DNA from: Solanum dulcamara
Taxonomy: Eukaryota > Streptophyta > Magnoliopsida > Solanales > Solanaceae
DNA length: 64,000 nucleotides
Assembly (NCBI RefSeq): GCF_947179165.1
Contig: NC_077245.1
Location: 26,298,240 to 26,362,239, forward strand
Direction of reading: 5' to 3'
Below are positions 1 through 10,932 of this stretch, one piece after another. Position 1 is the stretch's first letter. Each line of letters begins with the position of its first letter. Below the pieces are notes generated by a model. The model was not told the DNA's origin. It saw only the letters and a program-made list of their open reading frames with translations, and ran no database searches. The position numbers and the translations under genes are program-made.

Positions 1-49
1 AATCATCCAAAGAACATGCTAAAAAATAGAACTTCTAGACCATCTCTTC

Positions 50-289
50 TTAAGAACTAGGTGGTGGAATAATGCAACAACAATGCTTAGAAATACACCC
101 ACAACTTTCGTAGCCAATAGATTTACAAAAGTTGGTACAATCTGCCGCAGTGTTGCAGCCTTGAGGAACTTCTGCATATCTTCCAATCACACTATGTCGT
201 TTTTCCAATTCCACACATTTTCCCATATGGTTAAAATTGAAAATAACTACGAAATACAGAAGCACACTAGTCCATAAAGCCTTTGTCAT
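50..289 (-). CDS. Secreted cysteine-rich (defensin-like) peptide, copy A
   Basis: An open frame of 79 codons ends in TAA. The frame extends two codons upstream to a TTG (at 295), but the first ATG is at 289 and a plant mRNA would normally start there. Residues 1-23 are a hydrophobic leader (LWTSVLLYFVVIF core) that looks like a signal peptide, so the product should be secreted. The remainder has nine Cys, at 25, 45, 51, 55, 63, 65, 70, 71 and 72. The 51/55 CxxxC and 63/65 CxC pairs fit the cysteine-stabilised alpha-beta layout of defensin-like peptides; the CCC run and PPPSS tail are unusual. Many family members have an intron after the leader; none is needed here. Target and function are unknown: antimicrobial, signalling and reproductive roles all exist in such families. 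The near-identical copy at 38787-39026 differs only at residue 39 (Ala here, Thr there). Confidence 0.8.
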   Translation of the reverse strand: MTKALWTSVLLYFVVIFNFNHMGKCVELEKRHSVIGRYAEVPQGCNTAADCTNFCKSIGYESCGCISKHCCCIIPPPSS

Positions 290-295
290 TTTCAA

Positions 296-982
296 AGTAA
301 ATGTAAAGTGTGTCTAATCCTTTTTGTTCAGAAATAAAATGATAAGGCCTAAGTAAGTTCTACATTAATTTATATACTGGTGAAGCATACTATATATAGA
401 AAATAAATAAATATGTTGTTGATTATATAAAATACATGATTGTCTTAAAAAGGTTGGAAAGTTATTTATTCCTAAAATAATATTTATTCTCATACCTAAT
501 TAGGAGAATCTGATTACTAAAGCAATTATTGGATTTAAAATATAAATGGTTGTCTTATTTTTTTTGGAAAATTATTTATTGATAGAATAATCTTTATAAT
601 TACACCTTATTAGGATAATCTGATTATGATATGTTAGTAAGGGCAGAATCATTGACTGGGCTAGGAACTATGTATCCTTACATAGAAATTTCTTACAATT
701 GGGATATAATGAATAAATAAAGCCCACAAAATAAAATTTGGTGTAGGTACTTTGGATGCGAGCTAAAATTTAAAAACGGCATTGCTTTTAAAATTTGGTG
801 TAGGTACTTCAGAGCTTCACTATATTTTTCTTACTTGCATTTTACTTCATTTTCTCCCATACAACTTTATCTTTCTCTTTTATACTACTTTATTAATTGA
901 ATTTTCATCAAGTTTGCTTATTATTGTTGTTTTTACTCTGTTGGATTTTTTTTATTTTTCTTCCCATCCTTTTCTTTAAACC
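296..982. other. AT-rich 5' flank of peptide gene A
   Basis: This holds the upstream region of the peptide gene. The part near 780-980 is a T-rich tract (on the plus strand) with no convincing coding content. It aligns along its length with 39033-39750, with roughly 7 percent substitutions plus small indels in the first 480 bases. No further gene seen. Confidence 0.6.
367..376 (-). promoter_or_regulatory. Probable TATA box of peptide gene A
   Basis: On the minus strand this reads TATATAAATT and lies about 80-90 bases upstream of the ATG at 289. That would place transcription start near 340 and give a 5' leader of about 50 bases. The motif is unchanged in copy B. Assigned by position and consensus only. 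Confidence 0.5.
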
Positions 983-2022
983 ATTTTATTTAATTTTTTG
1001 TTTATTTTATAACTTCGTTTAGAAGTTCTTGTTAAATATTTACAAAATACATAAATTTCACCCTCAACTAATACCTAATTTTAAAGAGACACTTAAACTT
1101 TATGACCCATGAAAAATTTAAAATTAACAATATTACCTCATTTTTCAGTTAATCCCACTTTTAAGTAAAAAGTAATTTTGACGTGTTAAAACGCCACAAA
1201 CCAATTAACAAAAATAACATAAAAGACTAGTTTTTATTTATAAAAGAAAAAACTTTCAAAGCCCACCCCATATTATAATGACCCTCCGGGTCATTTTTAC
1301 TGTTTTTCAATCTATTCAGTATTTAGAGATTTCCTTTAGTGACCCTAAGTCATTTATGACTTGCTGGAACTAACAGTTCAATCGCCTAATCGTTCATTTG
1401 GATTTTATGTCAGTTTTTATGTTTTGAAGCTCTTGGAGTTTAAATGATTGACTTCGGTCAAAACTCAAGTAAAGAAGTCTCGGAATGGAATTCTGACGGA
1501 ATATTTTATTTAAATTTTTGTTTATTTTATAACTTCGTTTAGAAGTTTTTGTTAAATATTTACAAAATACATAAATTTCACCCTCAACTAATACCTAATT
1601 TTAAAGAGACACTTAAACTTTATGACCCATGAAAAATTTAAAATTAACAATATTACCTCATTTTTCAATTAATCCCACTATTAAGGAAAAAGTAATTTTG
1701 ACGTGTTAAAAAGCCACAAACCAATTAACAAAAAAAAACATAAATGACTAGTTTTTATTTATTAAAAAAAAACTTTCAAAGCCCACCCCATATTGTAATG
1801 ACCCTCTGGGTTATTTTTATTGTTTTTCAATCTCTTCAGTATTTAGAGCTTTCCTTTAGTGACCCTAAGTCATTTATGACTTGCTGTAACTAACAGTTCG
1901 ATCGCCTGGTCGATCATTTGAATTTTATGTCAGTTTTTGTGTTTTGAAGCTTTTGGAGTTTAAATGACTGACTTTGGTCAAAACTCAAGGAAAGAAGTCT
2001 CGGAATGGAATTCTGATGGATC
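983..2022. repeat. 520-bp tandem duplication spanning an LTR start
   Basis: Units 983-1502 and 1503-2022 both begin attttattta and contain the same AT-rich block, followed by the LTR start (tataatga at 1274, tgtaatga at 1794). Copy B has one unit only (about 39740-40260). The two units differ at many positions, to a degree similar to A versus B. Confidence 0.85.
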
Positions 2023-5000
2023 CATTAGCACTGAAAGAGTTATTTTAGGCTAGTGGCATGGTCGGCTCAGTTATTGAGGATTTCAGTGCGAAATTGTGCT
2101 ATTAAGCATTTTAGCTTTTAAGTTTTAATCTATGTTTAACCTTGGTCTACATTCTTGGAAATCACGCTTGGATGAAAATTCCACCATTACAATTACCTTG
2201 GGAATATTGAGTTTTGTATAGAATGACCTTTCATACTTGTCACATGACTTCTGATCTCATTTTGAGCTTTTTGTGGAATTTGGCTTAAAACTACGCTTGA
2301 ATGTGGGTCATGCTTTTAATTGAGATGACCTCGAATGAAATTTAAACTTAACCATTGAGTCTGGAGCATCGAATTTAGTGGGGAAGCATAGTTCTGTTAT
2401 GCGTATGGGGTTTCAAACTAATCTAGGGCATCTCTTTAGAGATTCCTATGATGGGAAAAACCAACTGATATACATCAGCTGGTGCAGCACCAAACTGGTT
2501 TGCGCATGCATGCCAGTTAGGCAGCGATCGAGGTAACCAGTGGCTTTGGATTTTGTATTAGCAATGGTCTGAGGAGTCAACTTCTTCATTCGTGTGGCCT
2601 TACCCTCTACATTCGCGGACCTCTCCCTCTGTAATCACAATAGTCAGTTGAACTAGTCTTTAAACTTAAAGACTAGTGGTGAATCAACCTGACCCCATTT
2701 GGTGTTATTGCGATTACTTGAGCTTGTGTGATCTATTTGAGGTTATTTCAAATGTTGGGGTTTTGTATAGATTGTGGCTACGTATTGGAATGTTTGGGGA
2801 GCTTCAGAATGGACCATAGTGAGGTATTTTTTGTGCTCGAAGATTTGTAAAGATCTCCTTCTTTAGCTTTAACGGTGATTTAAACTCACGTGTGATATCG
2901 GGCCATTCTGAGCCTTTAATTATGTTCTATTTTGGGACACAAGTTCAGGAATCTAATTAGGACCTTTTAACAGAGTCAATTTTATGATTATCGGGTCGTG
3001 TCCCATATTTCTATTTTAGACTCTAAAATTATTCTGCCTCTATTTTAAGCAATTTTGGTTTCTAAACATTCGTAATGATGAGGTGTTCAATTTTTTTTAG
3101 CATAGCACTAATTAGAGGAGTTTTGGAAGGGAATAGATCTTGTGTGACAGATTCAGAAAGTGTGAGATTGGCGTCAAGGTAGGCTACGGTATCCCCTTGG
3201 ACTATGCTTTATTAGATAATGGTTAATTATGGATTACATGTGATATAGGTTGGTAATATCTTAGTATTAGGCTGGTTTCTTCTATCCTATTTTCTTGACT
3301 CTGGTTAAACCTTCGGTTAGCGTAGTCACTTGAAATACTTAGTTTAGATTTGTGGACTTGTTTGTAGAATGGATTAGTTAGATTTTCCTTATTTAGGACT
3401 AATATTGATGGCCTTAGTCTAGGATTGAGCCTTAGCGTTAGACGTGATCATTTTCCCTTGTAACTAGGCGTGACTTTTGGTAGGGCTAGTTTTGGATAAT
3501 GTTCATTGTGCTAGTTCTTTAGACCTTAGTGGCTCATCGTAGCTATATGTTTGTCTTAGCGGTGTTCAGTTGTAAGCGAGAGTGGTATATTTGATGTAAG
3601 GCTTCCTTCCATGGGATATTTCTCCCTCTACACGATTCTAAGCTACTTCTTGATTCTTTTGGCTTATGTTTAACAGTAGGCTTGTGATTCCTCATTGACT
3701 ATTGTTATATTGTTGGGCTACAGGCCATGTTCGAGGAGTAGTTTGATCCCAGGTTAGTTTCTTCTGCCTTGGCAACATGGTAGGATTTGCATTACATTTT
3801 GGATTCTGTATACCTTATTTGGATGCTCGTGATGGCATGCTTTGCATTAGTTTAGCATTTTCACCTATTTTAAGGTATGATCCCATTTCATTATTTGGTT
3901 TTCACTAGTATTTTTTAAAAGACACATTCTCAAACTCGTACTATTTTTAAACTAGTTTTAATGGGAGTTTTACCACCTGAATCACTTAATATACAACATT
4001 ATGACACTTATAAGGCATCAAGGATGTGCTCCTTTTCTACTAGAACCATCAGAGGAATCTAGGATGCACTCGTCTTTTACTTGACTATCTAGTGTGGCAT
4101 TTCCCTTTTTAACATCAACTTGTCTACTCAGTCTTCGGAAGCACGATGATGATGTTATATATCTAAGACCTGGCTTCAGCCCAGGTAGTGTATACAGACT
4201 TCGTACATACCTTATATGACCCTTTGACCGTGAGTACCACTTGGTTATTGATGATTTATGAGATCCACCAATGATACTACTTTTTTTAACTACAAACTTC
4301 CATTTATATGCATCGCCTATCACTAGTATCAGTTTTTGAAGTTTGGCACTTACGGTTTTATAGGGGACAAGGGTTATGTTTATTGCTTATATTTTGTTTA
4401 TCGTTTGTACCTTCTGGTATATGGGAGTTCGGTCAGTTATAGTTTGATTATAATTATGCTTATCTTATGTTGCATTTACAATTGGTTAATAGGGTGTGTT
4501 AGTCTGGACTTCTTGTTGGTACTCACGGATATGCTGAGTTATATTAGTCCTTAGATGATTATTTGTTTAGAAGTGAACGTCAGCATTTCTACTCTTGATT
4601 AGTTGACATCTTTAGTGCTTTCTTGTTATAAATAGGATGATGGCTTACACTTTCAGGTACGTTCCTTGATTCTATTTCCTTTCTACTGGTATCACGTTAT
4701 TCACTCTTATATCCTATATTATCTTATTTTATCTCCTGTGTAGTTACTTGTGCTGTACTTACCATGTGCATATGTTGCTCATAGTTGCTTTATCGGTGTA
4801 GCTCAATCGGCCTATTCCTATTAGGTATCATTTGTTTAGTACTCATACTATACTTTTGCACCCTACAAATCATAGTAGGGGTGTAGTAAGTTTTATCACC
4901 AGTGATTTACATTTTGTGCAAAGCCGCATGGTTTATTATATGTATCAGAGTATGTCTTGGGATTTCTTGAGTGGATTTTAATGGGAATTATACCACCTGG

Positions 5001-6022
5001 TTCACTTAATGTACAACTTTATGAGACTTATAAGGCATCAAGGATGTGCTCCTTTTCTATTAGCACCATCAGAGGAATCTAGGATGCACTCGTCTTTTAC
5101 TTGACTATCTAGTTTGGCATTTCCCTTTTTAGCATCTACTTGGCTAATCATTCTTTGGTAGCACAATGATGATGTTATATATCTAAAACCTAGTTTTAGA
5201 CCAGGTAGTGTATACAGACTTCACAAGTCATCTATAGGCCTCTTTGACCTTGATACCACTGTGTATCAGATGAGGGAGATATATAGGTTCTACCATGCAG
5301 GTCGAGGGTTGGGATGGGTCTATACACTTTGTTATTGATGATTTATGAGAGCCACCGATGATACTACTTGTTTTTACTACAAACTTCCATTCATATGTAT
5401 CAACTATCACTAGTATGATTGTTTGATGTTTGGTACTTTTGATTTTATGGAGGGCAGGGATTATGATTATTGCTTATATTTTGTATGTTGATTGCACCTT
5501 TTGGGTATTGGTGTTCGGTCAGTTATTTTTTTATTACAATTGTGCTTATCTTATGGTGCATTTGTAGTTGGTTAATAGGGTGTCTTAGTTTGGACTTCTT
5601 GTTGGTACTCCCTATTAAGCCAAGTTGATTTAGTCCTCAGATGGTTATGTGGTTAGCAGTGACCGTCAACATTTCTACTCTTAATTAGTTGACTTTTATA
5701 GTGCTTTTTTGTTATAAATAGGTTGATGGCTTACACTTTTAGATACGTTCCTTGATTCTATTTCCTTGCTACTAGTATCACGTTATTCACTCTTATTTCT
5801 TATTTTGTCTTATGTTATCTCCTGTGTAGTTACTTGTGTTGTACTTACCATGTTTATATATTGTTTATAGCTACTTTATCTGTTTAGCTCAATCGGCCTA
5901 TTCTTATTAAGTACCATTTATTTGGTACTCATATTATACTCTTATACCATATAGATCATAGTAGAGGTGTAGTAAGGGTTATCACCGGTGATTTAGATTT
6001 TGTGCAGAGCTGCAGTCTTTAT
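1274..6022 (+). mobile_element. Very long LTR of a Tekay/Del-like gypsy element (copy A)
   Basis: It begins with the LTR-type start tgtaatgaccct (mutated to tataatga at 1274, intact at 1794). It ends just before a degenerate initiator-Met primer site (gagtatcagagtt near 6028). Order and wording parallel the LTRs of the complete element at 49271-61226: a segment around 'ttcttggaaa.cacgctcg/tggatgaaaattc', then 'gtcgaatttagtggg', then 'ggtaggctacg'. That makes it a distant member of the same LTR type. It contains no gene. The matching LTR in copy B is 40033-44330. No 3' partner LTR was found in the window. Confidence 0.65.
2461..2677. other. Cluster of inverted repeats inside the long LTR (copy A)
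   Basis: Hairpin 1 (2461-2482) has 9-nt arms ccaactgat/atcagctgg with one mismatch. Hairpin 2 (2480-2492) is tggtgc-a-gcacca. Hairpin 3 has arms aactgg (2493-2498) and ccagtt (2513-2518). Hairpin 4 (2652-2677) has perfect 12-nt arms actagtctttaa/ttaaagactagt with a 2-nt spacer. No function is known; copy B has matching structures at 40701-40916. Confidence 0.6.
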
Positions 6023-6030
6023 TATTAGAG
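3957..6030 (+). repeat. 1.02-kb tandem duplication of LTR 3' part plus primer site (copy A)
   Basis: Unit 1 (3957-4976) and unit 2 (4977-about 6030) both start ttttaatggga and end with the same string around gtgcaaagccgca/gtgcagagctgca followed by a TATCAGAG primer-site-like word (4945-4952 and 6031-6038). The duplicated block therefore takes in the LTR end and the primer binding site. The same arrangement, with a 1.09-kb period, occurs in copy B. Confidence 0.8.
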
Positions 6031-6041
6031 TATCAGAGTTC
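6028..6041 (+). other. Degenerate primer binding site (tRNA-iMet type)
   Basis: gagtatcagagttc resembles the usual tggtatcagagcc primer site of plant gypsy elements and sits at the inner end of the long LTR. In copy B it is more mutated (near 44339-44351). Confidence 0.4.
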
Positions 6042-6960
6042 TTCAGATGGTTTTTCTTGTTGCTCCATTGGGTGTCGGAGCATTTGATAGCAATTGGGTC
6101 AATCTTTCTCTGTCTTGTTAACCATATCAGAGCCATGGAGCCGGCATGCCTTGATTCTTATAGAGAGAGTGGTAAGAGGACTCGCCATCATTATTGTGGT
6201 GACAACATCCTACTTTGAGGTGATTATATGTTCAATAAGGTTCATCTTCCTTCTCGACCTATCTAGCCTAAGAAGGTAACACCTTAGGTTCCAGATGGTT
6301 CTGAGGTAGGTTGTGGAGCCTAAAATAGAAAAAGTTCACATCATACTTCTCGTGGTGAGAACTTGGTCCTTCAGGTGTTGGAGATAATTTCATTCCAGCT
6401 AGGTCCTTTTAATAGGTTTATCTTGGTGACTATTACTGCAATTGTGGAGAGGTAAGCCACTTTGTTAGAAAAAGTCATAGGCCCTTATGCAGTTAGCTAA
6501 GGGTGGTCCCTAGAGTATTAGAGGTGGTCCACCAGTTGGGAAAGGTTTTAGACTATAGAGGTTCTTATGATTGTTGGGAGGTTGTCTATTGGTCCAAGGA
6601 ATGCCCAGGCGAGAGTTGCTCATTCAGACATTGTCAGCATCTGTTACTCCCAAGGCTAGGGTGGTCGGAGTTTGTTGTATTTGTAGAGAGATTTTCCATT
6701 GATATAGAGCTTGTCCCCGGTATGGTACCATGGTGGGATATGTTCAACTGGGTCAATCTCATGGGTTTATGTCACATCTGGTCAGAGTTAGTGCTCAGTG
6801 TATTATTGGTGGTACTTTAGGGATTTAGGACGAGATAAGTCAGGATCCGTTTTATGTTTCTACAGGCCGGCCAGAGGTCAAGGATCTAGGTATTTATTGT
6901 ATTTATGGATCCACTAGCTAGTACTAATTAAGGCAAAGTCCTACGGAGACATGTAGTTAT
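6042..6960 (+). pseudogene. Decayed gypsy gag-like remnant
   Basis: No open frame covers this part. Near 6432-6475 one frame gives a zinc-knuckle-like run (YCNCGEVSHFVRKS), and just after it a broken Gly/Pro/Arg-rich stretch as in gag C-termini; a second Cys/His cluster occurs near 6660-6720. Up to 6317 the sequence also exists in copy B (44352-44626). It could belong to the element that owns the long LTR to the left. Family assignment is weak. Confidence 0.35.
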
Positions 6961-8255
6961 GGGACTAGGGGATTGCTTGTAGAGAACTGACCTCTACATA
7001 TGGGAGAGTCTTCATCTGAAAGTACTCTTAGTATTAAGTAAACTCTCAACGAAATATTATACATAACATATCATAAGCTTTGAAAATGGTAAGAGTATAG
7101 TAATACAAAAAATATCATAACATACTTGAAACATCATAAGAATAGATCCTTTAACAAATCTTGATTTCGTAATAAATTTAAATAGGAACTTATCTAAGCA
7201 TCTAAATCATGATAATGATGTTCATAGAAAAATCATGAAAATATTTCATGATGAGAATACTTTCCTTTTGAAGCAACCTTGTACTTCATAAAAATATTAT
7301 TCATACTTTATCTAAAAGCATCCTTAAAATCATAATTCATAAATCATGATGCATGCATATTTCTCAAATATATTTCATATACATAAAATAGGAATAATGT
7401 ATGTGTTCATAGGAAATTCATCAAAAACATGTAATTCAGATCAAATTATGCATAATAAGATCAGTAGAAGTAAAATAAACCATAATTTATTGAACCCAAT
7501 GCAAGATCATCACAAGCCTAGGATTAAGGAATAAATCATAAAGAAAAATGAAAATATGTTGGTACTCCATTGATGAAAAGGATCCATGAATGAAATTCCC
7601 ATAAACCTTGGAGAACTCTAGCTCGAAATTGGAGAACGAGACCTAAACTTGTGATCTTGCTCTTGACTGGTAAGAAAAGCTTGAGATCAAAAGAGAGAAG
7701 AAACCCTTTTCGATAATATTATACGAGAATGAAGGGTTAGGTGCCTTAGGAAATCGTTTAAACTCTTTTAAGTAAGACTAAAAATGAGCTAGTATTGGGG
7801 TTAAAAAAGTGGGAAAAGACTAGAATACCCTTGAGAAAAATTACTGACACAACCATCTTTATGGACACCTATACGGCCCGTACAAAGGACCACAGACCGT
7901 ACAAGTTTTCGTGTGAATGAAGGTGAGATAGGATCCAAAAGTTCGACTTATATGAAAAGTTGTATGAGTCGTATAACTCATTACAGGCCGTACATCTATG
8001 CGTTAAAAGTCAACCAAAACCATCCTTACCAAAGGCATTCTATGACCGGTTCTATGTTTTGTGAGCCTTTATAAAGACCATACAACCATCCATAAACTGT
8101 GGTCCTAATTTCCTAACTTCTAGGACTCATATACGATGGCATTATATGGATCGTATAAGCTTGTACAGTCTATACATGGCCTTGTTAAATCTTGCACCAA
8201 TTCTCTTCTGTAACTTTCCTTTCCATTTTTACTTACAAACTTCTTGGGTATTACA
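6961..8255 (-). mobile_element. Minus-strand gypsy LTR (truncated, no partner seen)
   Basis: Read on the minus strand it starts tgtaataccc at 8255, like several other LTRs here. It contains many short words of the type tacggcccgta/ggaccacagaccgta (7870-8170), then the shared anchor (aagggtattctagtcttttc on the minus strand, near 7811-7835). Its far end near 6961 is not marked by a recognisable terminus. It abuts gag of another element at 8256, so it was probably inserted there or joined by deletion. Absent from copy B because of a deletion. Confidence 0.6.
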
Positions 8256-9192
8256 CAAAGTATGCTTTGGCTTTAGTGGCTGATTTTAGGGCTTGTATGA
8301 GAAAGTTTGTCTCTAGTCTTTCTTAAGTGGTGGTAGAGTACTGCAAAACCATAATGTTAATCAAAGAGATGGATATCTCCAGTTTAATAATTTATGCTCA
8401 ACAGATTAAGAAGGAAAATATCAAGGAGAGTGGTAGGAATAACAAGAGGGCTCGAACAAATAATGTGGACTACCATCATCTGAAATCAGGAGGTGGTTGT
8501 TCTCAGTTTTGATAGAGATTTTCTAGCATAGGCCCATCTTCTACTAGTATTACAGTGCTTATGTTAACCTAAGATAGAGCACCAAGATCTAAAGTTCATT
8601 GTGGTGTTTCTAGTGGCCATTCTTTTCCCACTTATCAGAAGTGTAGCAAGAACCATCGGGGAGAGTGCATGGCCAGTATATTTATTTGCTTTGGATGTGG
8701 TAAGATTAGTCATAGATTAAGGGATTACCCATTGGCCTAAGGCAAGGGAAGGTATGTTCACCAGCAGACTTAGCCTACTACTTCAACCGCTTTATTAGGT
8801 CACCCAGCTCAGTAGGGTACTTCATTTAGATCAGGTGGAAGACAACACCAAGGCAAGTTTTATGCCCTTCATACTCGACAAGATTAGAAGGATTCCCTTG
8901 ATGTGGTCACTGGTACGTTATGATTCTTCCATATTATTGTTTATGCATTTTTAGTTCGAGGAGAAAAATATTTCCTTTGTGACTCTATGTATTGCTATGA
9001 ATTTCGAGTTAGTCCAAAAATCTTGTTAGAACGTTTCCCAATCACTACTCTTATTGGTGACACAAGTCTAGCTAAATAGGTATACATAAATTCCTTGATA
9101 TAAATTTTTCAGAAAATTACCTCAGTTGATCTTGTAAAGCTAGAAATACTTGATTTTGAGATCATTCTTGGCATGGATTGGTTACACTCTCA
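8256..9192 (+). pseudogene. gypsy gag-protease remnant (copy A)
   Basis: Broken frames on the plus strand give gag C-terminal wording (for example LADFRACMRKFV near 8278 and MLIKEMDISSLIIYAQQI near 8354). A CCHC-like knuckle CFGCGKISHRLRDY follows near 8690-8730 with the last Cys lost, then a retropepsin-like end (LDFEIILGMDWLHS near 9150-9190). Reverse transcriptase, RNase H and integrase are missing: the sequence jumps straight into 3' LTR at a cactctcat word shared with copy B, which still has those domains at 45082-48760. Several in-frame stops make it non-functional. Confidence 0.75.
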
Positions 9193-10932
9193 TCCTAAAG
9201 TATTTTGATTATATGATAAATTATGTTTATTTTTTAAGCTTTACTCTAAGGTATGTGGGTATTGATTCATGGATCATTTCATCAATGAAGCCCAAATGAA
9301 TTATCAAAGTCTTCAATTTAATTCAAGTATGAAACTTTATGGGTTTTCATATCATGATCCCAAATGCATAGATTATTAAGTATTTGAAGTTTAATTACCT
9401 ATCTTATATTAGCGTATGTAAGGCTTCAATGAGAATATTCCTTCATCTCTCATGCCTAAGTTATTTTGATTATATGATAAATTATGTTTATTTTCTTTAA
9501 GCTTTACTCTAAGTTATGTGGGTGTTTATCCATGGTTTCTTTCACCCATGTAGTCCAAAACTCTTTCAACTTAATCTCTTGATTTCAAATAAGATTTTCT
9601 TAAGGGTAATTATTATTTCTACTTAATAGCATGAATCATGGTTAAACTAATGATTATTGGTCTATTTTGATGAAAAATGATTTCATATGTATGAAATAAT
9701 GGTTTGCAAGTATTTTCTCTATTTAGTTCTTTAAAGGTTCTTGAAATTCATGGTGGGTTGTTTAAAGCATAATTTTTAATTAATGGATTTCAAAGTATTT
9801 ATGCGTATTCATTTAAATACATGTTTGAAAGTTGAAGTGATTTGAAATCACCTAGTTTCACTTTATTTTCAATGAATTTTGACTTGAAAGCTTTGACTCC
9901 AAAGGAATATTTATGAAAGCAATGTCTATAATCAAAAGGGAGTCTAATGAAATAAAAGAATAATGAAATGGTATGACTGATGGATTCTTTATGCAATAAG
10001 GACAATTCTTGCATATTTGAATAACTAAATGTTTTAATGATCTATTCCACCGAATATGATGTTCTGACTTCTCAATATATATGCTACGAATATTTTGAAT
10101 TATTAAACTATTTCGTGGGATTGACGTAGCACTGAATGGGGCATTGAGGTGGGATTCGATAAGGGAATTCTAGTAGCAACGCCTTGTCTCATTAACTATG
10201 TGGCAACATAGGAACCCTTGTAGGCTTAGGCTAATGGATCCATGAAAGCCTTAAAGTTAAAGAATGAATGTAAAGTTGACGGAGTTCTACCCTAGGCAAG
10301 TAGACTCTCCGTCCAAGGTAGGGGGTTATGTTGGATTCCATATAATAGCTCTCATGGTCTTAAATATTGGTTATGGTCATCTTCCCACATATGTATGATT
10401 TAAATGCTATCTACTTGATTACTCATACATGCATTAACTCATGTATTTTACCTTATGAATGTCTTAATGTTTTTATCATGTTGCATGCCTACATACTTAG
10501 TACATTCAAATTAATAACACATACCTTTTGCCTACATAATATTACCATGTAGGGACCGATGCTCCTCTTCGTTCTCCTCCATGTGGTTAGTTGAGATTTT
10601 GTTTGAAGGCTACTTTTCGTCAGTTTCCATGTTTCAATAACAATACTATTTTATCTTTCTTGCTTATGATATGTTGAGATCTTTAGATACTTACTATGCC
10701 ATTTATTTCTATTATGATTGAGGGTGAGCTACGAACTTGTCTTATCCCCATTAAATCTAAAAGTTAGAGGAATTATTGGATATATGTAAGTTCAAGAGTT
10801 ACTATTATGGTTTCCACTTGTTTTTTATCATTACTTATGAAAGGCTAAATGAATGCTAAGAGGCTTATTTGAGGTACTCTCGGGTTCCTCATTCGCCGTG
10901 TCACATCTAGGCCCTAGGCTTGGGTCGTGACA
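9193..10932 (+). mobile_element. 3' LTR remnant of the gypsy element (copy A)
   Basis: It aligns from about 9448 with 48748-49270 and then 61232-62207 of copy B. It ends in the family's LTR terminus (cttgggtcgtgaca), as at 37735. The first 250 bases form an extra, partly chimeric unit repeating the block 'tattttgattatatgataaatt' (9205 and about 9466). It contains the empty site corresponding to the nested insertion of copy B, near 9960-9985. Confidence 0.75.

Larger units (their letters stand above)
1..10932. repeat. Large direct duplication, copy A
   Basis: Position 1 aligns with 38738, and the peptide gene, its 5' flank, the long LTR and the gag-pro/LTR of a second gypsy element occur in the same order in copy B. 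The copy runs off the left window edge. Its right limit is the last base of an LTR (ending gggtcgtgaca). Relative to copy B it carries an extra 520-bp tandem unit (983-2022), keeps 2.4 kb that B lost (6318-8735), lost 3.7 kb of pol that B kept (break near 9185-9193), and lacks the nested 12-kb element of B. Confidence 0.9.

Noticed and set aside
83..277. 64-codon plus-strand frame opposite the peptide gene
   Set aside because: It is the antisense shadow of the peptide gene; no signal, motif or independent conservation. Same for 38820-39014.
290..295. Upstream TTG as start of peptide gene A, giving 81 residues
   Set aside because: Plant mRNAs start at ATG almost always; the ATG at 289 is in frame two codons later and leaves the signal peptide intact. 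The same holds at 39027-39032.
782..979. 65-codon hydrophobic frame
   Set aside because: Product of a T-rich low-complexity tract; the frame is not maintained in copy B (39545-39736 differs in start and content).
4018..4323. 101-codon minus-strand frame with related frames at 5228-5410 and 43493-43720
   Set aside because: They recur only because the LTR segment is duplicated; frame length and reading differ between units, and no domain is visible.
6503..6820. 105-codon frame as a real gene
   Set aside because: The alternative frames show Gly/Pro-rich gag-like wording; the Trp/Leu-rich frame is probably a shadow of decayed gag.
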